A stretch of DNA of 64,000 nucleotides from Tupaia tana (GCA_026018925.1 JAKSZU010000008.1:9713626-9777625); one strand, 5' to 3'. Numbered from the stretch's first letter, positions 46,972 to 57,875 are shown. Numbers and translations: made by a program. The notes: generated from the sequence alone by a model not told the origin.

Positions 46972-48090
46972 ATGGCCAGACGGCTGCCGGCCTGTGTGGT
47001 GGACTGTGGCACGGGGCATACAAAATTAGGATATGCTGGAAATACAGAGCCACAGTTTATCATCCCTTCCTGTATTGCTATTAAGGAATCAGCTAAAGTG
47101 GGTGATCAAGCTCAAAGGAGGGTGATGAAAGGTGTTGATGACCTAGACTTCTTCATTGGTGATGAAGCAATAGAAAAACCTACATATGCAACAAAGTGGC
47201 CAATCTGCCATGGTATCGTTGAAGATTGGGACTTGATGGAAAGGTTTATGGAGCAAGTAATCTTTAAATATTTAAGGGCAGAACATGAAGACCATTATTT
47301 TCTTTTGACTGAACCTCCACTGAATACTCCAGAAAACAGGGAATATACTGCCGAAATAATGTTCGAGTCCTTCAATGTTCCAGGCTTGTACATTGCTGTG
47401 CAGGCTGTTCTTGCCTTAGCTGCATCCTGGACCTCAAGACAAGTAGAACGGACGCTGACTGGTACGGTAATAGACAGTGGAGATGGTGTTACTCATGTCA
47501 TCCCTGTGGCTGAAGGATATGTGATTGGCAGCTGTATTAAACACATTCCAATCGCAGGACGAGATATAACGTACTTTATTCAGCAACTACTAAGAGACCG
47601 AGAAGTAGGAATCCCTCCAGAACAATCTCTGGAAACTGCTAAAGCAGTAAAGGAGCGCTATAGTTATGTCTGCCCAGATTTAGTAAAAGAATTTAATAAG
47701 TATGACACAGATGGGTCAAAGTGGATTAAACAGTATACTGGAATCAATGCTATCTCAAAGAAAGAATTTTCCATTGATGTTGGTTACGAGAGATTTTTGG
47801 GACCTGAAATCTTTTTTCATCCTGAGTTTGCTAATCCAGACTTTACACAGCCTATCTCAGAAGTTGTAGATGAAGTAATTCAGAATTGTCCTATTGATGT
47901 CAGACGTCCTCTTTATAAGAATATTGTCCTCTCTGGGGGTTCAACCATATTCAGGGACTTTGGACGTCGTTTGCAAAGAGATTTGAAAAGAACCGTAGAT
48001 GCCAGGTTGAAATTAAGCGAAGAACTGAGTGGCGGTAGATTGAAGCCAAAACCTATTGATGTACAGGTCATTGCACACCACATGCAATGA
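46972..48090 (+). CDS. Truncated Arp3-like open frame of the retrocopy
   Basis: If transcribed, this frame would give a 372-residue Arp3-like protein lacking the normal C-terminal 44 residues. It begins [20 protein letters not shown] and ends at the premature TGA. Arp3 needs its C-terminal subdomain-1 segment for folding and complex contacts, so a normal role is unlikely. No promoter other than the CpG-rich leader is evident, and expression is unknown. Listed separately so the exact open part is clear. Confidence 0.5.
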   Translation: MARRLPACVVDCGTGHTKLGYAGNTEPQFIIPSCIAIKESAKVGDQAQRRVMKGVDDLDFFIGDEAIEKPTYATKWPICHGIVEDWDLMERFMEQVIFKYLRAEHEDHYFLLTEPPLNTPENREYTAEIMFESFNVPGLYIAVQAVLALAASWTSRQVERTLTGTVIDSGDGVTHVIPVAEGYVIGSCIKHIPIAGRDITYFIQQLLRDREVGIPPEQSLETAKAVKERYSYVCPDLVKEFNKYDTDGSKWIKQYTGINAISKKEFSIDVGYERFLGPEIFFHPEFANPDFTQPISEVVDEVIQNCPIDVRRPLYKNIVLSGGSTIFRDFGRRLQRDLKRTVDARLKLSEELSGGRLKPKPIDVQVIAHHMQ

Positions 48091-49335
48091 TATGCAGTTT
48101 GGTTTGGGGGATCGATACTGGCTTCCACGCCTGAGTTCTACCAAGTGTGCCACACCAAAAAGGATTATGAAGAATTTGGACCTAGCATTTGTCGTCACAA
48201 TCCAGTGTTTGGAGTCATGTCATAAAATTGACTTCATAATTATTAGGGTTAGGGAGGTGGGGAAGAGATAATCTTTCTGATTACTTGTTTTGTCTGGATG
48301 GCTGGTTTTGGGGTTTTAAACCTGACTTGAAATAGTAAGACCAAACACGATTGATTTAACAGGAATATTTTAATAAGTGTATCAACATACAGATATAGAA
48401 GAGAGCCAAAATGATTAAGTGTTTCTCTTTAGATTGAATATTTGATTCTTAAGTGTAACAAAAAGAAGTGGGTTTTATTTCTTTCTGTGCCCTGATATTT
48501 TGTATATTAATGAATTATCCAAGATTTGATGGGATTTATCAGTGTGTAGATAGCTCTATAATGCTTGAATTGTACACATCTTAAGTGTGCAGTGCAAGAG
48601 CTTGTTTATATTTCATACTTTTTATACTTTGAGGAAAAAAAGTCAAAGAAAAACTAGTAGTTGAGGAAAAAACAGTGATCAAGAATAAATTCAAAAATGG
48701 CCTCACGAGACTTGGCATATATGTTTATGGGATTCCAGTTATTACAAATTGCTTCCAACAACCACCCACCACCCCCCAAATGGTTTTCTTTGCAAGTGCT
48801 TTTGGAACTAAGAAGCTAGTATCTTGGATTAACTGAATGCCTGCTAGTGCTTTCTGATTACTTGCATTCTGTTTCTTGCTTTAAAAGAAAAGTAAAGACA
48901 AGACTGTTGGACCAGTATTGCAGTTCTGTAGTGTCATTTCTTATTTAAAAAAAAAAAAAAACAATAATTGATTACCAAAATGGGTATATTTAAAGCCTAA
49001 CATCATTCTAATAAAGGCACAAATTTCTTTTTAATACTTGTTTTTAGCTCTTTAATCTCTTTCTAAGTAATAAATCTATTTTCTTCAAACCTCTGCAATA
49101 GTCCTTTAAAAATCACAACAGTTGGTTAGCAAGCAGACTTTTTTATGTGCTCTATACAAATAATTGTGAAATTTTAATATGTTGAGTGCTTTCATTTTGA
49201 TAACTGGATCTCCATTTGATATTTGTATAACTCATTTGCAGTCCAAAAATTTTTTTTAGTGCCAGTCCCTGACGTATGGAAAGTCCATTTTCTTTGCATT
49301 TTAAGGTTTCTGGATCATGAAGAAAACGTGATGAA

Positions 49336-49341
49336 AATAAA
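49336..49341 (+). terminator. Poly(A) signal inherited by the ACTR3 retrocopy
   Basis: AATAAA about 20 bases before the poly(A) run, confirming that the parent transcript was a normally polyadenylated mRNA. Confidence 0.9.
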
Positions 49342-49370
49342 TTAAAACTGAATTACCTTTTAAAAAAAAA

Positions 49371-49387
49371 AGAAGTAGATTATTTAG
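49371..49387. repeat. Target-site duplication of the ACTR3 retrocopy, right
   Basis: AGAAGTAGATTATTTAG, identical to 46679-46695; its first base is shared with the poly(A) run. Confidence 0.96.
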
Positions 49388-50055
49388 TTTCCATGTATTT
49401 GTATATTTTCTAGGACTTTTCCTGAGACTAATATCAAGTTTAATTTCATCATAGTCAGAGAAGATGCTGGATATAGTTTCCATGCCTTTGAATCTGTAAA
49501 GGCTGGTTTTGTTCCCTGTCATGTGATCAGTCTTTGAGAAAGTACCATGCAGGGCTGACAAAAATGCATATTTTGTGTTTTTTGGGTACAAGTTCTATAG
49601 ATATCTATCAAGTCCATCTGATTTATGATATCATTTAGGTCCTGAGTTTCTTTGCTTATTTTTTTTTATCGAGTTGACCTGTCTAAAGGAGATAATGGGG
49701 TGTTGAAATCTCCAACAATTATAGTGTTACAGTCTATCTCTCCTTTTAGATCTAGCAGTCTTTCCTTTACATATTTGGATGCTCCTGAGTTTGGTGCATA
49801 TACATTTATTAGCATTATATCTTCTTGATGAATTAGACTTTTTATTACTATATAATGCCCTTCTTTGTCTTATGGTTTTTGTCTTAAAGCCTATTTTATC
49901 TGAGATCAGTATAGTGACTTCTGCTCTTTTTTGTTTCTATTTGCATGGAATACCTTTTTCCAGCCCTTCACTTTTAGTCTATGTATGTCTTTATCCATAA
50001 TATGGGTTTCTTGTAGGCAGCACATGGAAGGTTTCTGATTCTTAATCCATTTGCA
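49388..50055 (-). mobile_element. L1, antisense, 5' part
   Basis: Continuation of the L1 at 43284-46678. On the minus strand it encodes the broken ORF2 endonuclease region (phrases like 'KTDHMTGNKTSLYRFKGMET', 'DYDEIKLDIS'). The element is 5'-truncated inside the endonuclease domain; ORF1 and the 5' UTR are absent. Confidence 0.85.
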
Positions 50056-50171
50056 TCATGACTTTTCCACCAACTCAGTAAATTGTAGTTGATAGATCAT
50101 TGGACTTCCATAATGGTAGTGAATAATTGTAACATCAAAAGACTCAGTAACATGAAAACAAATACAGAGTT

Positions 50172-50500
50172 AACATCACTAGTTCAAAAATCTGAAATTT
50201 GAAATACTCCAAAATTTAAAACTTTTTGAGCATTGACATGATACCACAAGGAGCAAAATTCCACACCTGACCCCATGTGATGAGTTATAGTCAAAATGCT
50301 GCAATAAAAAAATTATACAAAATTATCTCTAAGCTATAAGATATATATATGACACATAAATGAATTTCATGTTTACATTTGTGTCCCACACTCAAGATAT
50401 CTCATTAGGTATCTGTGAATATTCCCAAATCCAAAAAAATCTGAAATCCAAAATACTTCTAGTCCCAAGCATTTCAGATAAGGGATATTCAGCCTGTACT
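50172..50500. mobile_element. Tigger-like non-autonomous DNA transposon
   Basis: 'aaatactccaaaatttaaaa', 'ttccacacctgaccccatgt', 'gtcccaagcatttcagataa' and the end 'gggatattcagcctgta' match the same family as 62987-63312. The left end seems eroded. Confidence 0.68.
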
Positions 50501-50511
50501 CATATTTTTAA

Positions 50512-50690
50512 AAAATGGGCATAGAACTTGAATAGACATTTCTCAAAAAAAACTATGAATCATCAACACATGCATGAAAAAATATTTAGCATCATTAGTC
50601 ATTTGGTGAGATGCAAATTTAAACCACCACTTTACACCTGTTAGAATGGCCACTATCTAAAACACAAATGATTTATGTGAACTAAAACAA
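50512..50690 (+). mobile_element. Ancient L1 ORF2 fragment, sense
   Basis: 'cttgaatagacatttctcaa', 'catcattagtcatttggtga' and 'tgttagaatggccactatct' are the diverged ORF2 3' end. Confidence 0.7.
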
Positions 50691-52469
50691 GGAAGGATAG
50701 AAGTTATTTGAATAACACATTTGACCTTATAAGCATACATATAGAGGGAAGTGATTTCCACCAGAAAATTTTTGTTAAAATCATCAAACTTTCCATTCCC
50801 TGCCCTTCCCTGGCCTAATTTCTAATCTATACCATTTATCATTATCCAGTGGACAGTGCATTTTTCCTTATGCTTAATATCCATCTCCCTCAATTTCATG
50901 TAGGCTTTATAAATGCAGGCAGTTTTGTCTTTTTACTGCTACTTATCCACTGTCTAGAAAGTACCTCACTTACAGTCCTTAATCAATAAATACTTTTCAA
51001 ATAAATGAGCAATTTTCCAGGGGCAAAAAATTGCCACAATTATCTCAAGAAGTGGAAAAGTTGACTAGATCAATAACGGTAGAAGAAATTGAAAAGGAAG
51101 TCAAAAATATCCCTCCAAAAAAGAAAAAAAAAAGACCAAATGACTTTATACATGGGCTCTTTTGCAACCTTCAGCAATACTGAATTTCTTGTTTTTATGT
51201 GGTTCTATACCATGGAGAAAGAAAAATATTTCAAATTTATACTAGGAAGATATTAGAAACCGCACCTAAAAGAAATTTATCATATAAGGCACATTTTTTC
51301 TATGAATACTAAATGCAAAATGTTGCTTTTTTCAATACAAGAGTATACCTTATTTAATTTTAAAGTAAGAGTTATTTAAAGAATAAAAAGATTTCTCTGT
51401 ATTACAGAATAATAATAGACAGACTGAAAAAGAAAAATTGTATTATCTTTTCAACATGTGCTTTAAAGCGTTAATAACTATAGCTCACACATAAAACAAC
51501 CCTTAGTAACCTCGAAATAGAAAAACACTGTTTTTAATCAGTGACAGCGTATGCAGCAGACACAGCTTACTTTGTGTCTGTTCTAACACATTTCCAGGAA
51601 ATGGCAAGTAGGACAGTTACCGATGGCAGGGTCCTTTCGTAGCTGCACGTGGCCTACTTCTGCCTCACAGAGGCACCTATGTGGGGTTCTTGAAATGAAG
51701 CTATTTGGCACAAGGGCCATGTAGGAGAAGGCTGAGAATTTGGCAGTTGCAGTCTCAGGGAACTGATACCTACTGAGACAGCTACAGTAGTTTCTAAATG
51801 CTCTTGACATCAGAGTGTTCCATATTATAGCTGCCAATGATCTTTCATCATAGGCAGTCCTATGACATGACCAGGACTTCCTGCTATCTTTGTCATCCCA
51901 GGCAGCTGTTTTTGTTTCTGGAGCATTCAAACCCTATAGTCAGGACACAGAAACTGTGAACTACCTAAAACCCTTTCAAACTTGTTGGAGTACAGCTAAG
52001 AACTCTGACTCATATATGGTGTTTACCAAGAAGAGATAACAAACATACTAATTGTGAAATATTATCATTAATAAATGAATATTTATTAACAAATGAATAT
52101 TTCTAGGACATTCACCTTTTTCCATTTATATTCAGGACTGTTTTAGAGACTACAGACAGTGCAATGAGGGAAGAAAATAAAATAGGAGCTATAAATATTA
52201 CAAAACCATAAATATATATTAAAAAGTTATTATTGGCATATGACAAAATACACCTAGACAGTATTAAAACACCAACTGAAAAAAAAATTAGAATCATTAA
52301 AGATGCTACTAAAGTGACAGAGACAAGATAAATAAGTGTTCCTATGAAGAAGGGGGAAATTCTTTTCAGAAATGTAAAAGCTCTCATTCAAATAACAAAA
52401 CACTTTATCTCTAAAATATATATGAGTAATCTAGAAAGCATAAAGCTTTCCAAAAGGGAGACCTGAATA
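50691..52469. other. Intergenic stretch with two unassigned minus-strand open frames
   Basis: Mostly AT-rich, no recognised young repeat. Minus-strand frames at 51583-51930 (115 codons) and 52112-52387 (91 codons, strongly hydrophobic) are open. I cannot match either to a known protein. The second is discussed under findings. Confidence 0.4.
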
Positions 52470-52634
52470 GGCCCAGCCATGGTGGCACAGTGAGAAGATA
52501 CTGCTGCACAAAGCTGAGGCCAAAGGGGAGGCCCAGGTTTGAATTCCAAAGCAACCTAAAAACTAGGCTGGGTGCAGTGGCATGCACCATGGTCCTAACC
52601 CAACTGAGAGGCTAGGGCCGAGGATGGTCTGAGC
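52470..52634 (+). repeat. Hybrid tRNA / 7SL SINE
   Basis: The first part (52470-52560) resembles the SINE-B head with a box-B-like 'ccaggtttgaattcc'. The second part (52566-52634) reads 'ggctgggtgcagtggcatgc', then 'actgagaggctagggc' and 'ggatggtctgagca', aligning with the 5' Alu domain of 7SL RNA. No A-tail is visible at the right end. Confidence 0.65.
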
Positions 52635-52858
52635 AATAAACACATGAAAAGATGCTCAGTATTGTTACTCAACAGGGAATGTAAATGAAAACTATCATAA
52701 GCTATACTTCACACTCATGAAGTGGCCACGATTTAAAATATGAAAAACAGAAAGTGTTGGCAAGGAGGTAGAAAGATTGAAACACTTTTTTGTCCATTGC
52801 AGGAATGAAAACATGGTTTGAACACTACAGAAAACAATTTGGCAGTTCCTCAACAAGT
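52635..52858 (+). mobile_element. Ancient L1 ORF2 fragment, sense
   Basis: 'aaacacatgaaaagatgctc', 'gtaaatgaaaactatcataa' and 'gaaaacaatttggcagttcc' are typical ORF2 3'-end phrases. Confidence 0.7.
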
Positions 52859-52861
52859 TTC

Positions 52862-53285
52862 CAATCTACGAGCATCTTTCTAGTGACCTTTGTTTGCAAT
52901 TTCTTTCGGCAAGATTTTATAGTGTTTAGTGGGCAGCCTTTATTCCTTGGTTAAGTTTAGCCCAAAGTATTTTATTCTTTTTTAAGCTATCTTAAATGGA
53001 TTTGTTTTCATACTTTTCTTTTTCATATTATTAATTACTAGTGTATAGAAAAGCAATTTTTGTGTGTATGTTCATTTAGTATGATGCAGTTTTGCTGAAT
53101 TCATGTATTAGCTCTAGCATGTTTTATTGGACCATTATATACTGTCATAAAGATTCTTACATGGAATTTTCTACATAGAGGATCATGTCATCTGTGAACA
53201 GATTATTTTACTTCTTTTCCAATTTGATTGCCCTTTATTTTCTTGCTCAATTCCTGTTTCATATTTCTAGAACTTTGGATAAATG
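52862..53285 (-). mobile_element. Ancient L1 ORF2 fragment, antisense
   Basis: 'tcccttggttaagttta...'-type phrases such as 'tattccttggttaagtttag', 'tgctgaattcatgtattagc' and 'ggatcatgtcatctgtgaac' are inverted ORF2. Orientation and order relative to 52635 do not fit a single twin-primed insertion, so this is a separate element. Confidence 0.72.
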
Positions 53286-53289
53286 GAAT

Positions 53290-53870
53290 CTATCGAATTT
53301 TATATTTTATTCCATAATAAATCCATTCTAACAGACTGTATATTTGGAACAGTTTTAGGTTCAGAGTAAAATTTAGAGGAAGGTACACAAATTTCCCTTT
53401 TAGCCCCAGACCCATGCATACTTAGCTTCATCCATTATTAGTATTCCCCACTTCCGTGGTACATTTGTGACAACTGATGAAGCTGTATTGACATATCATT
53501 GTCACCCTGCGTCCACAGCTCACAGTACGGCTCACTCTTGGTACTGCACAGTTGTGCTTGGACAGATGGACAATGACATGGGTCATTAACATATATAGTA
53601 TCAGACACGAGCTTCACTGCCCTGAAAATTCTGTGTGTGCCCGCCCATTCATTCCTCCTCCCCTCCAACTGCTGGAAACCATCTTTCTTTTTAGCATCTC
53701 CCAGGAGTTGTATCTCTTTCAAAATACCATACTGTTAGAAGCAAACAATATGTACCTTTTCAGATTAGTTTCTTTCACGTAGTAATGTGCACTTACATTT
53801 ACCCACATCTTCCCAGAGCTTGATAGCTCTTTTTCTTTTCTTGATAATATTTAGAGTTCGACTTGTCAAA
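53290..53870. repeat. Probable ancient L1-related repeat
   Basis: Phrases such as 'tggtacatttgtgacaactg', 'ttcagattagtttctttcac' and 'cagagcttgatagctctttt' are familiar from old mammalian L1-linked repeats. Assignment is by memory only. Confidence 0.45.
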
Positions 53871-54301
53871 GTTATTTTATGCTGTGTGGCAGAGAACATT
53901 TGCATTTTATTAGGTCATAACAGGGTGAGGACCCTACCTTAAACTTCGTAACTTCAAGAAATTAATTTTATAAATTGATTCAGAGGTAAACGAGTCCTAG
54001 GAATGAGAGTCATACTAATTCATTGCAGAAAAATCAAATGAAGGTGGAAAAACGAAATCACCTCACAGTGACTTCCTCTACTGAGGTTAGTTCTAACCTT
54101 CTCCCAACTCTCTGTTACTGGGAGATGAACTCACAGCTTGGCTGTTCAATGACACCCTGCACAGCACCCTGACTGGAAGGGGCGGAAATGGGACCAAGGC
54201 AGGAGCATCAGCCCTGTTCCTACTGCCACCTACTCCCTTGTGGCTGCTAGGCTGTGAACTTGGAAGCTTGAGAAAGCCAAAGTTCACAAAGAAGCAGAAA
54301 A
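53871..54301. other. Intergenic stretch without recognised features
   Basis: No repeat, splice-flanked frame or motif that I can name. Confidence 0.35.
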
Positions 54302-54566
54302 GGGGGCCAGCAAATGGCGTCGTGTTACATTGTTGGACTCCACACAACTGGCCCGCCACAGTTTGAGTCCCAGACCCAGTGGCTTGAAAATCACATCGGG
54401 CATGTCTGTGTGCGTGCCCAAGATCTCAGGAGGAGAATAGAGGAGAAGAGACTGCGGCATAGCCATCCCTTGTGGGGGGTGATTTCTCGCTTTCTCTCTC
54501 ACTGTCTCTGTCTCTCTGATAAGGCACACACCTTATGCCAAAAAACTCTTAAAAAAAAAAAAAAAA
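54302..54566 (+). repeat. SINE-A old copy, sense
   Basis: 'ggggccagcaaatggcgtcg' to 'acaccttatgccaaaaaact' plus poly(A). Confidence 0.88.
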
Positions 54567-55205
54567 GGCATCAGAAAGGTGAGCCAGAGAGTGTTTGGTT
54601 ATGTTTAGTTTTTACTTTGAGTAAATTTCAAAAATAACAAAGCCCTTCCCTGTAAAATGAGCCCAGCACCAGCTACATAATCTGTTGAGCCAGGTACAAA
54701 AGAAATTGTGGGACCTCTATTGAAAGGGAAAGCATGCTCATAAAGATACCTAAAACAGCACCTTGTCCTTTCTTCCCCAGTCTTTTTCTGGACTCACCAG
54801 GGTGGTTTGTTTTCGTCGTTTCTCTGGGGCTCAGAAACACTGATGGGCCAGTAGCCCTGGCCATCTCAGCTGCTGGGGATAGAACTCAGTGAACCTGGGG
54901 TTCTCCTTGACATGGACTTGAGCCAGAGTGCAGGGGACCTTCAAGAAGGTACTAGAACTTCTTCATGACACAAGAGGTCCCTAAATGGTTCATTCCCAGT
55001 CAACTCCCACCAAGGCCACAGGCAGCCGAGACCCCTCCCTTAGCCTGAGTAGGCCCCCCTCCCTCAGCCTGCGCAGGTCCACTGAGGCTGCAGAGGTGGC
55101 TGTGATGGTCAAGGGGGTGTCAGATAAAATACACATGGCCAGCTAAATTTGAATTCTAGATAAGCAACAAACTGTTTTAGTATATCCCATGCAATATTTG
55201 GGACA

Positions 55206-55340
55206 TATGAGGATATTTCAAAACGTTTGTGTGGAAAATGAAATTAAAGTACAAGATTATTCTGGTGCAAAAACTTTTGAAATCTATGTATAGTTTTTGA
55301 TGATATGCATTTTCCATGAACCTTTTGAATAGCCCACTCT
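55206..55340. mobile_element. Mariner-type MITE, third copy
   Basis: Same family as 8693-8829. The left end is 'tatgaggatatttcaaaacg', the right end inverts to 'gagagtgggctattcaaaag', and 'attctggtgcaaaaactttt' lies in the middle. Confidence 0.7.
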
Positions 55341-55344
55341 CATT

Positions 55345-55577
55345 TTTTTTTAATTCACCAGAAAGTATATGCATGTATGAAAGCAAGAGAGAGAAAGCGA
55401 GCCAGCTGGGGCATGGTTTCACCCTGATCCCTTCTCCTTCGTTTCTCCATCCTGTTGAGATTAGAGGCACACGCACATATGTGCCAGGTATGGCTATCCA
55501 GCCACAGCGGCCAGGATTCAAACCCATGGTCGGCCTTTTGGGATCCAGCTCCCTTAACCAACAGGCCATGGGGCCAC
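55345..55577 (-). repeat. SINE-A related copy (old), antisense
   Basis: Poly-T, GA tract, 'cctgatcccttctccttcgt' and head 'ccttaaccaacaggccatgg'. CTCTCATT on both flanks is a short duplication at the MITE border. Confidence 0.8.
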
Positions 55578-55587
55578 CTCTCATTAT

Positions 55588-55816
55588 TTTTTTTCCTTCC
55601 ATTTATTTGCTATAGGGCACATGAACACCCTAGAGAGAGACAGAAAGTGAAAATCACCTCCCAGAGGGGATGACCATGCTGCAATCCCTTCTTCTCTACT
55701 CTCCTCTTGGAATTTTGGACACACACTCATGTGTATGCCATGGATCTGAGACTTGAACCGCATGGTCAGCCATGTAGGATCTGGCCACCTTAACCTCCAC
55801 ACCACCTGGTTGGCCC
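55588..55816 (-). repeat. SINE-A old copy, antisense
   Basis: 'tatttgctatagggcacatg', 'ctgcaatcccttcttctcta' and head 'ccacaccacctggttggccc', with a shortened middle. Confidence 0.82.
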
Positions 55817-55999
55817 AAGCCAGATCTCATACTTAAAAGGTTTTTTTTTTATCTGAAATTCAAATATACCTGGACATCTCATTTTGTTTGGGAATTTCAT
55901 CTGTTTTTGCTAAATCTGGCCACCTGAGACCCGGGCACTGGAGGCTGGGGAAGAGGTGGTGGAGACCATGTTCAAGCATCTGGCCGAGCTCTGTTGTCT

Positions 56000-56690
56000 C
56001 TTCAGACATGACTTACAAATGTGAATTCAAACATGAAGTTATTAAGAACAGCCTTCTGAACAGGGCCCTGGAAGCTGCCTGGACTTGGACCATGAGGCCT
56101 CCACGGTGAGCCCAAGACTCTGTCCTTACCTCTGCAGTTGGCATTGATTCCTGCTACTTGTACACAAGAGAATTCTGAGTTGTATATGGAGATTTGTATT
56201 TCTAAGCCAAAAGACCAAAATTATACATTTACAATGGCAATAAAATGGAGAGATCTATAGTTTCATGATTAATTTGTTTTCTCTACTCTAGGAAAAATAA
56301 TTTTCCTAAATCAACTCGAACTACATTGTGCTGAAGAAAGCTGAGAAATACTTACTCACCCTTATTTCTTTTCATCTGATGCAAAACATCATCCTCCTAT
56401 CTTGATAAAAAATAAATGTCACTGTTAATTAGATCAAGTATATTAAATTATATTTATATTACATCCTTGAGATTTTTTAAAAGGTGATTTAGAAGGCTTT
56501 CAACCTACTCTCATCAGGAACAAACAAATCTCTGAACGTGATTTTCCTGATTTCATTTCTTTATCAAATCCTGAGGGTATACTCTATCATGGTCTATATC
56601 ATTCTTTCACAAACTATAGGTTGTGCTAAAATTCCATCTATTGGAATTCACATTGGAAAGTCCACTTCTCCACACAGTTCATCCCTTCAG
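56000..56690. other. Intergenic stretch without recognised features
   Basis: AT-rich; no repeat or coding evidence seen. Confidence 0.35.
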
Positions 56691-56705
56691 AAGAAACTGC
56701 ATGAT

Positions 56706-56955
56706 GGGACCAGCAGATGGCATAATGGTTATATTGCTGGATTCCCATGTAGTCAACTGTGTTTTGAGTCCTGGACCCGGAGGCTTAAAACTCACTGTGC
56801 ATGCCCAAAATCCCAAGAGGAGTGTGGAGGAAAAGGGATTGCAGTATGGCCATCCCCTTGGGGGGGAGGGGAGGGTGATTTCTCACTCTCTGTCTCTCTG
56901 TCTCTGTAGCAAGTACATGCACCCTATAGCAAAAATCTCTCTCTCTAAAAAAAAG
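56706..56955 (+). repeat. SINE-A, sense
   Basis: 'gggaccagcagatggcataa' to 'ccctatagcaaaaatctctc' and an A-run. Diverged duplication AGAAGAAACTGCATGAT / AGAAGTAACTGCATGAA on the flanks. Confidence 0.9.
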
Positions 56956-56974
56956 TAGAAGTAACTGCATGAAT

Positions 56975-57875
56975 CATAAAGGAAAATTCTGGGCTGAACT
57001 CATTTATCAACACAAACTTAAAATGGTGTGGCAAATTCTGCAATAAGCCAATGGAGGGTTTTCCCAGTTCATTGTCCAATGGAATAGCCTTATTGACTAT
57101 TTAATAATTGTCCTTTGATCACTTATATACATTCTTAAGATGGATTTCCAGACTCTTGGAATCAATAGATCCCACTCAAATTTATACGAGAGTTCAATAT
57201 TGCTGAGCCAGAGCCTTTCGGGTCACAGAGTGCGAACGACAGAGAAGGGGAATTCGGAGGTGGAGAGAGAAGGGAATCTTTGCATTTCCTTGATGTAATT
57301 TTTGGGGGCCTAAGGATTTATACTGAAATAATAATAAAATAATGCCATGAGTTCATAAAACTAATAAACAATCTCTGACACATCTGATCACTCTATTTTT
57401 GTGACTAACAACATTTATGAATAGCAAGAAAACAACAGATGTTCTCATTTGAAAGTTCATTCGTGTATCAAATAAAACAACTTTTAAAAATGTGGTTGCA
57501 AAATTATGACATTAATTAATGATATCATCAATTGTAGGAAGATGCTGACATGACCATGGCTATAGCACCAAAACAACTGGATGACTCATTAATCTGGAGG
57601 AAAGAAATATTAACTCTGTGTTTTGATATGCCATTGCAGACCATCATCCAGGGTTTTGCTAGAGAACCTTCACATCATGCGCTCCATCGTTCTCAGCTGA
57701 TCACTGGTGCATGCCACCCTCTGTGTCTCCACCGCCCGGCTGGGGGCTTCATCAATGGACTGACAGTGCTCCTTGCGTTTCAGCAGCTCTCTACTTATCA
57801 GGAATGCTTAACTAGTTGCTGGAAAAGTCCAGCTTTATTTTAGAAAAAGAGAAACCTGCATCTTACTCAGTTGGG
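56975..57875. other. Intergenic stretch without recognised features
   Basis: A 97-codon plus-strand frame (57550-57843) is open but lacks family resemblance; otherwise nothing was identified. Confidence 0.35.

Larger units (their letters stand above)
46696..49370 (+). pseudogene. ACTR3: ACTR3 (Arp3) processed retrocopy, near-intact frame
   Basis: A full-length intronless copy of the mRNA for actin-related protein 3, the ATP-binding subunit of the Arp2/3 complex that nucleates branched actin. Structure: 5' leader 46696-46971, start ATG at 46972 in a strong context (gaagATGG), frame in register to TAA at 48223-48225 (417 codons), 3' UTR to about 49361 with AATAAA at 49336-49341, and a short poly(A) run. 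The 17-bp duplication AGAAGTAGATTATTTAG flanks it. Landmarks: '[16 protein letters not shown]' (phosphate loop 1), '[13 protein letters not shown]' (loop 2) and 'NIVLSGGST' (adenosine motif). Damage: codon 373 is TGA (48088-48090) where Arp3 has Arg, probably a CGA-to-TGA change; a Gly codon is missing in 'SRQV(G)ERT' near 47446; and a few substitutions are present compared with the human protein as I recall it. The stop removes the last 44 residues, including part of subdomain 1. It sits antisense to the host L1. Most likely a young pseudogene. Confidence 0.95.
43253..50080. mobile_element. Palindromic MITE split by a large L1
   Basis: The left arm 43253-43278 ('tattgggtcattggaaaagt...') and right arm 50056-50080 ('...catgacttttccacc...') are inverted copies of each other and of the intact hairpin at 9021-9075. 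Everything between is the antisense L1 and its passenger. Confidence 0.55.
55118..55925. mobile_element. Ancient palindromic DNA element, split
   Basis: Left arm 55118-55205 ('ccagctaaatttgaattcta', 'cccatgcaatatttgggaca') and right arm 55818-55925 ('tatctgaaattcaaatatac', 'tgctaaatctggccacct') are inverted relative to one another, as in a known mammalian palindromic MITE. A mariner-type MITE and two antisense SINEs are inserted between the arms. Confidence 0.55.

Noticed and set aside
46519..47019. Long frames of Leu-Pro, Gly-Ser or poly-Ala through the hexamer array
   Set aside because: Produced by the GGCAGC repeat, which is open in all frames, joined to L1 or leader sequence; no evidence of a real gene.
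52635..53285. Single L1 with twin-priming inversion
   Set aside because: The sense 3' fragment lies left of the antisense mid-ORF2 fragment. That order is opposite to what twin priming yields in either orientation, so two separate L1 pieces are more likely.
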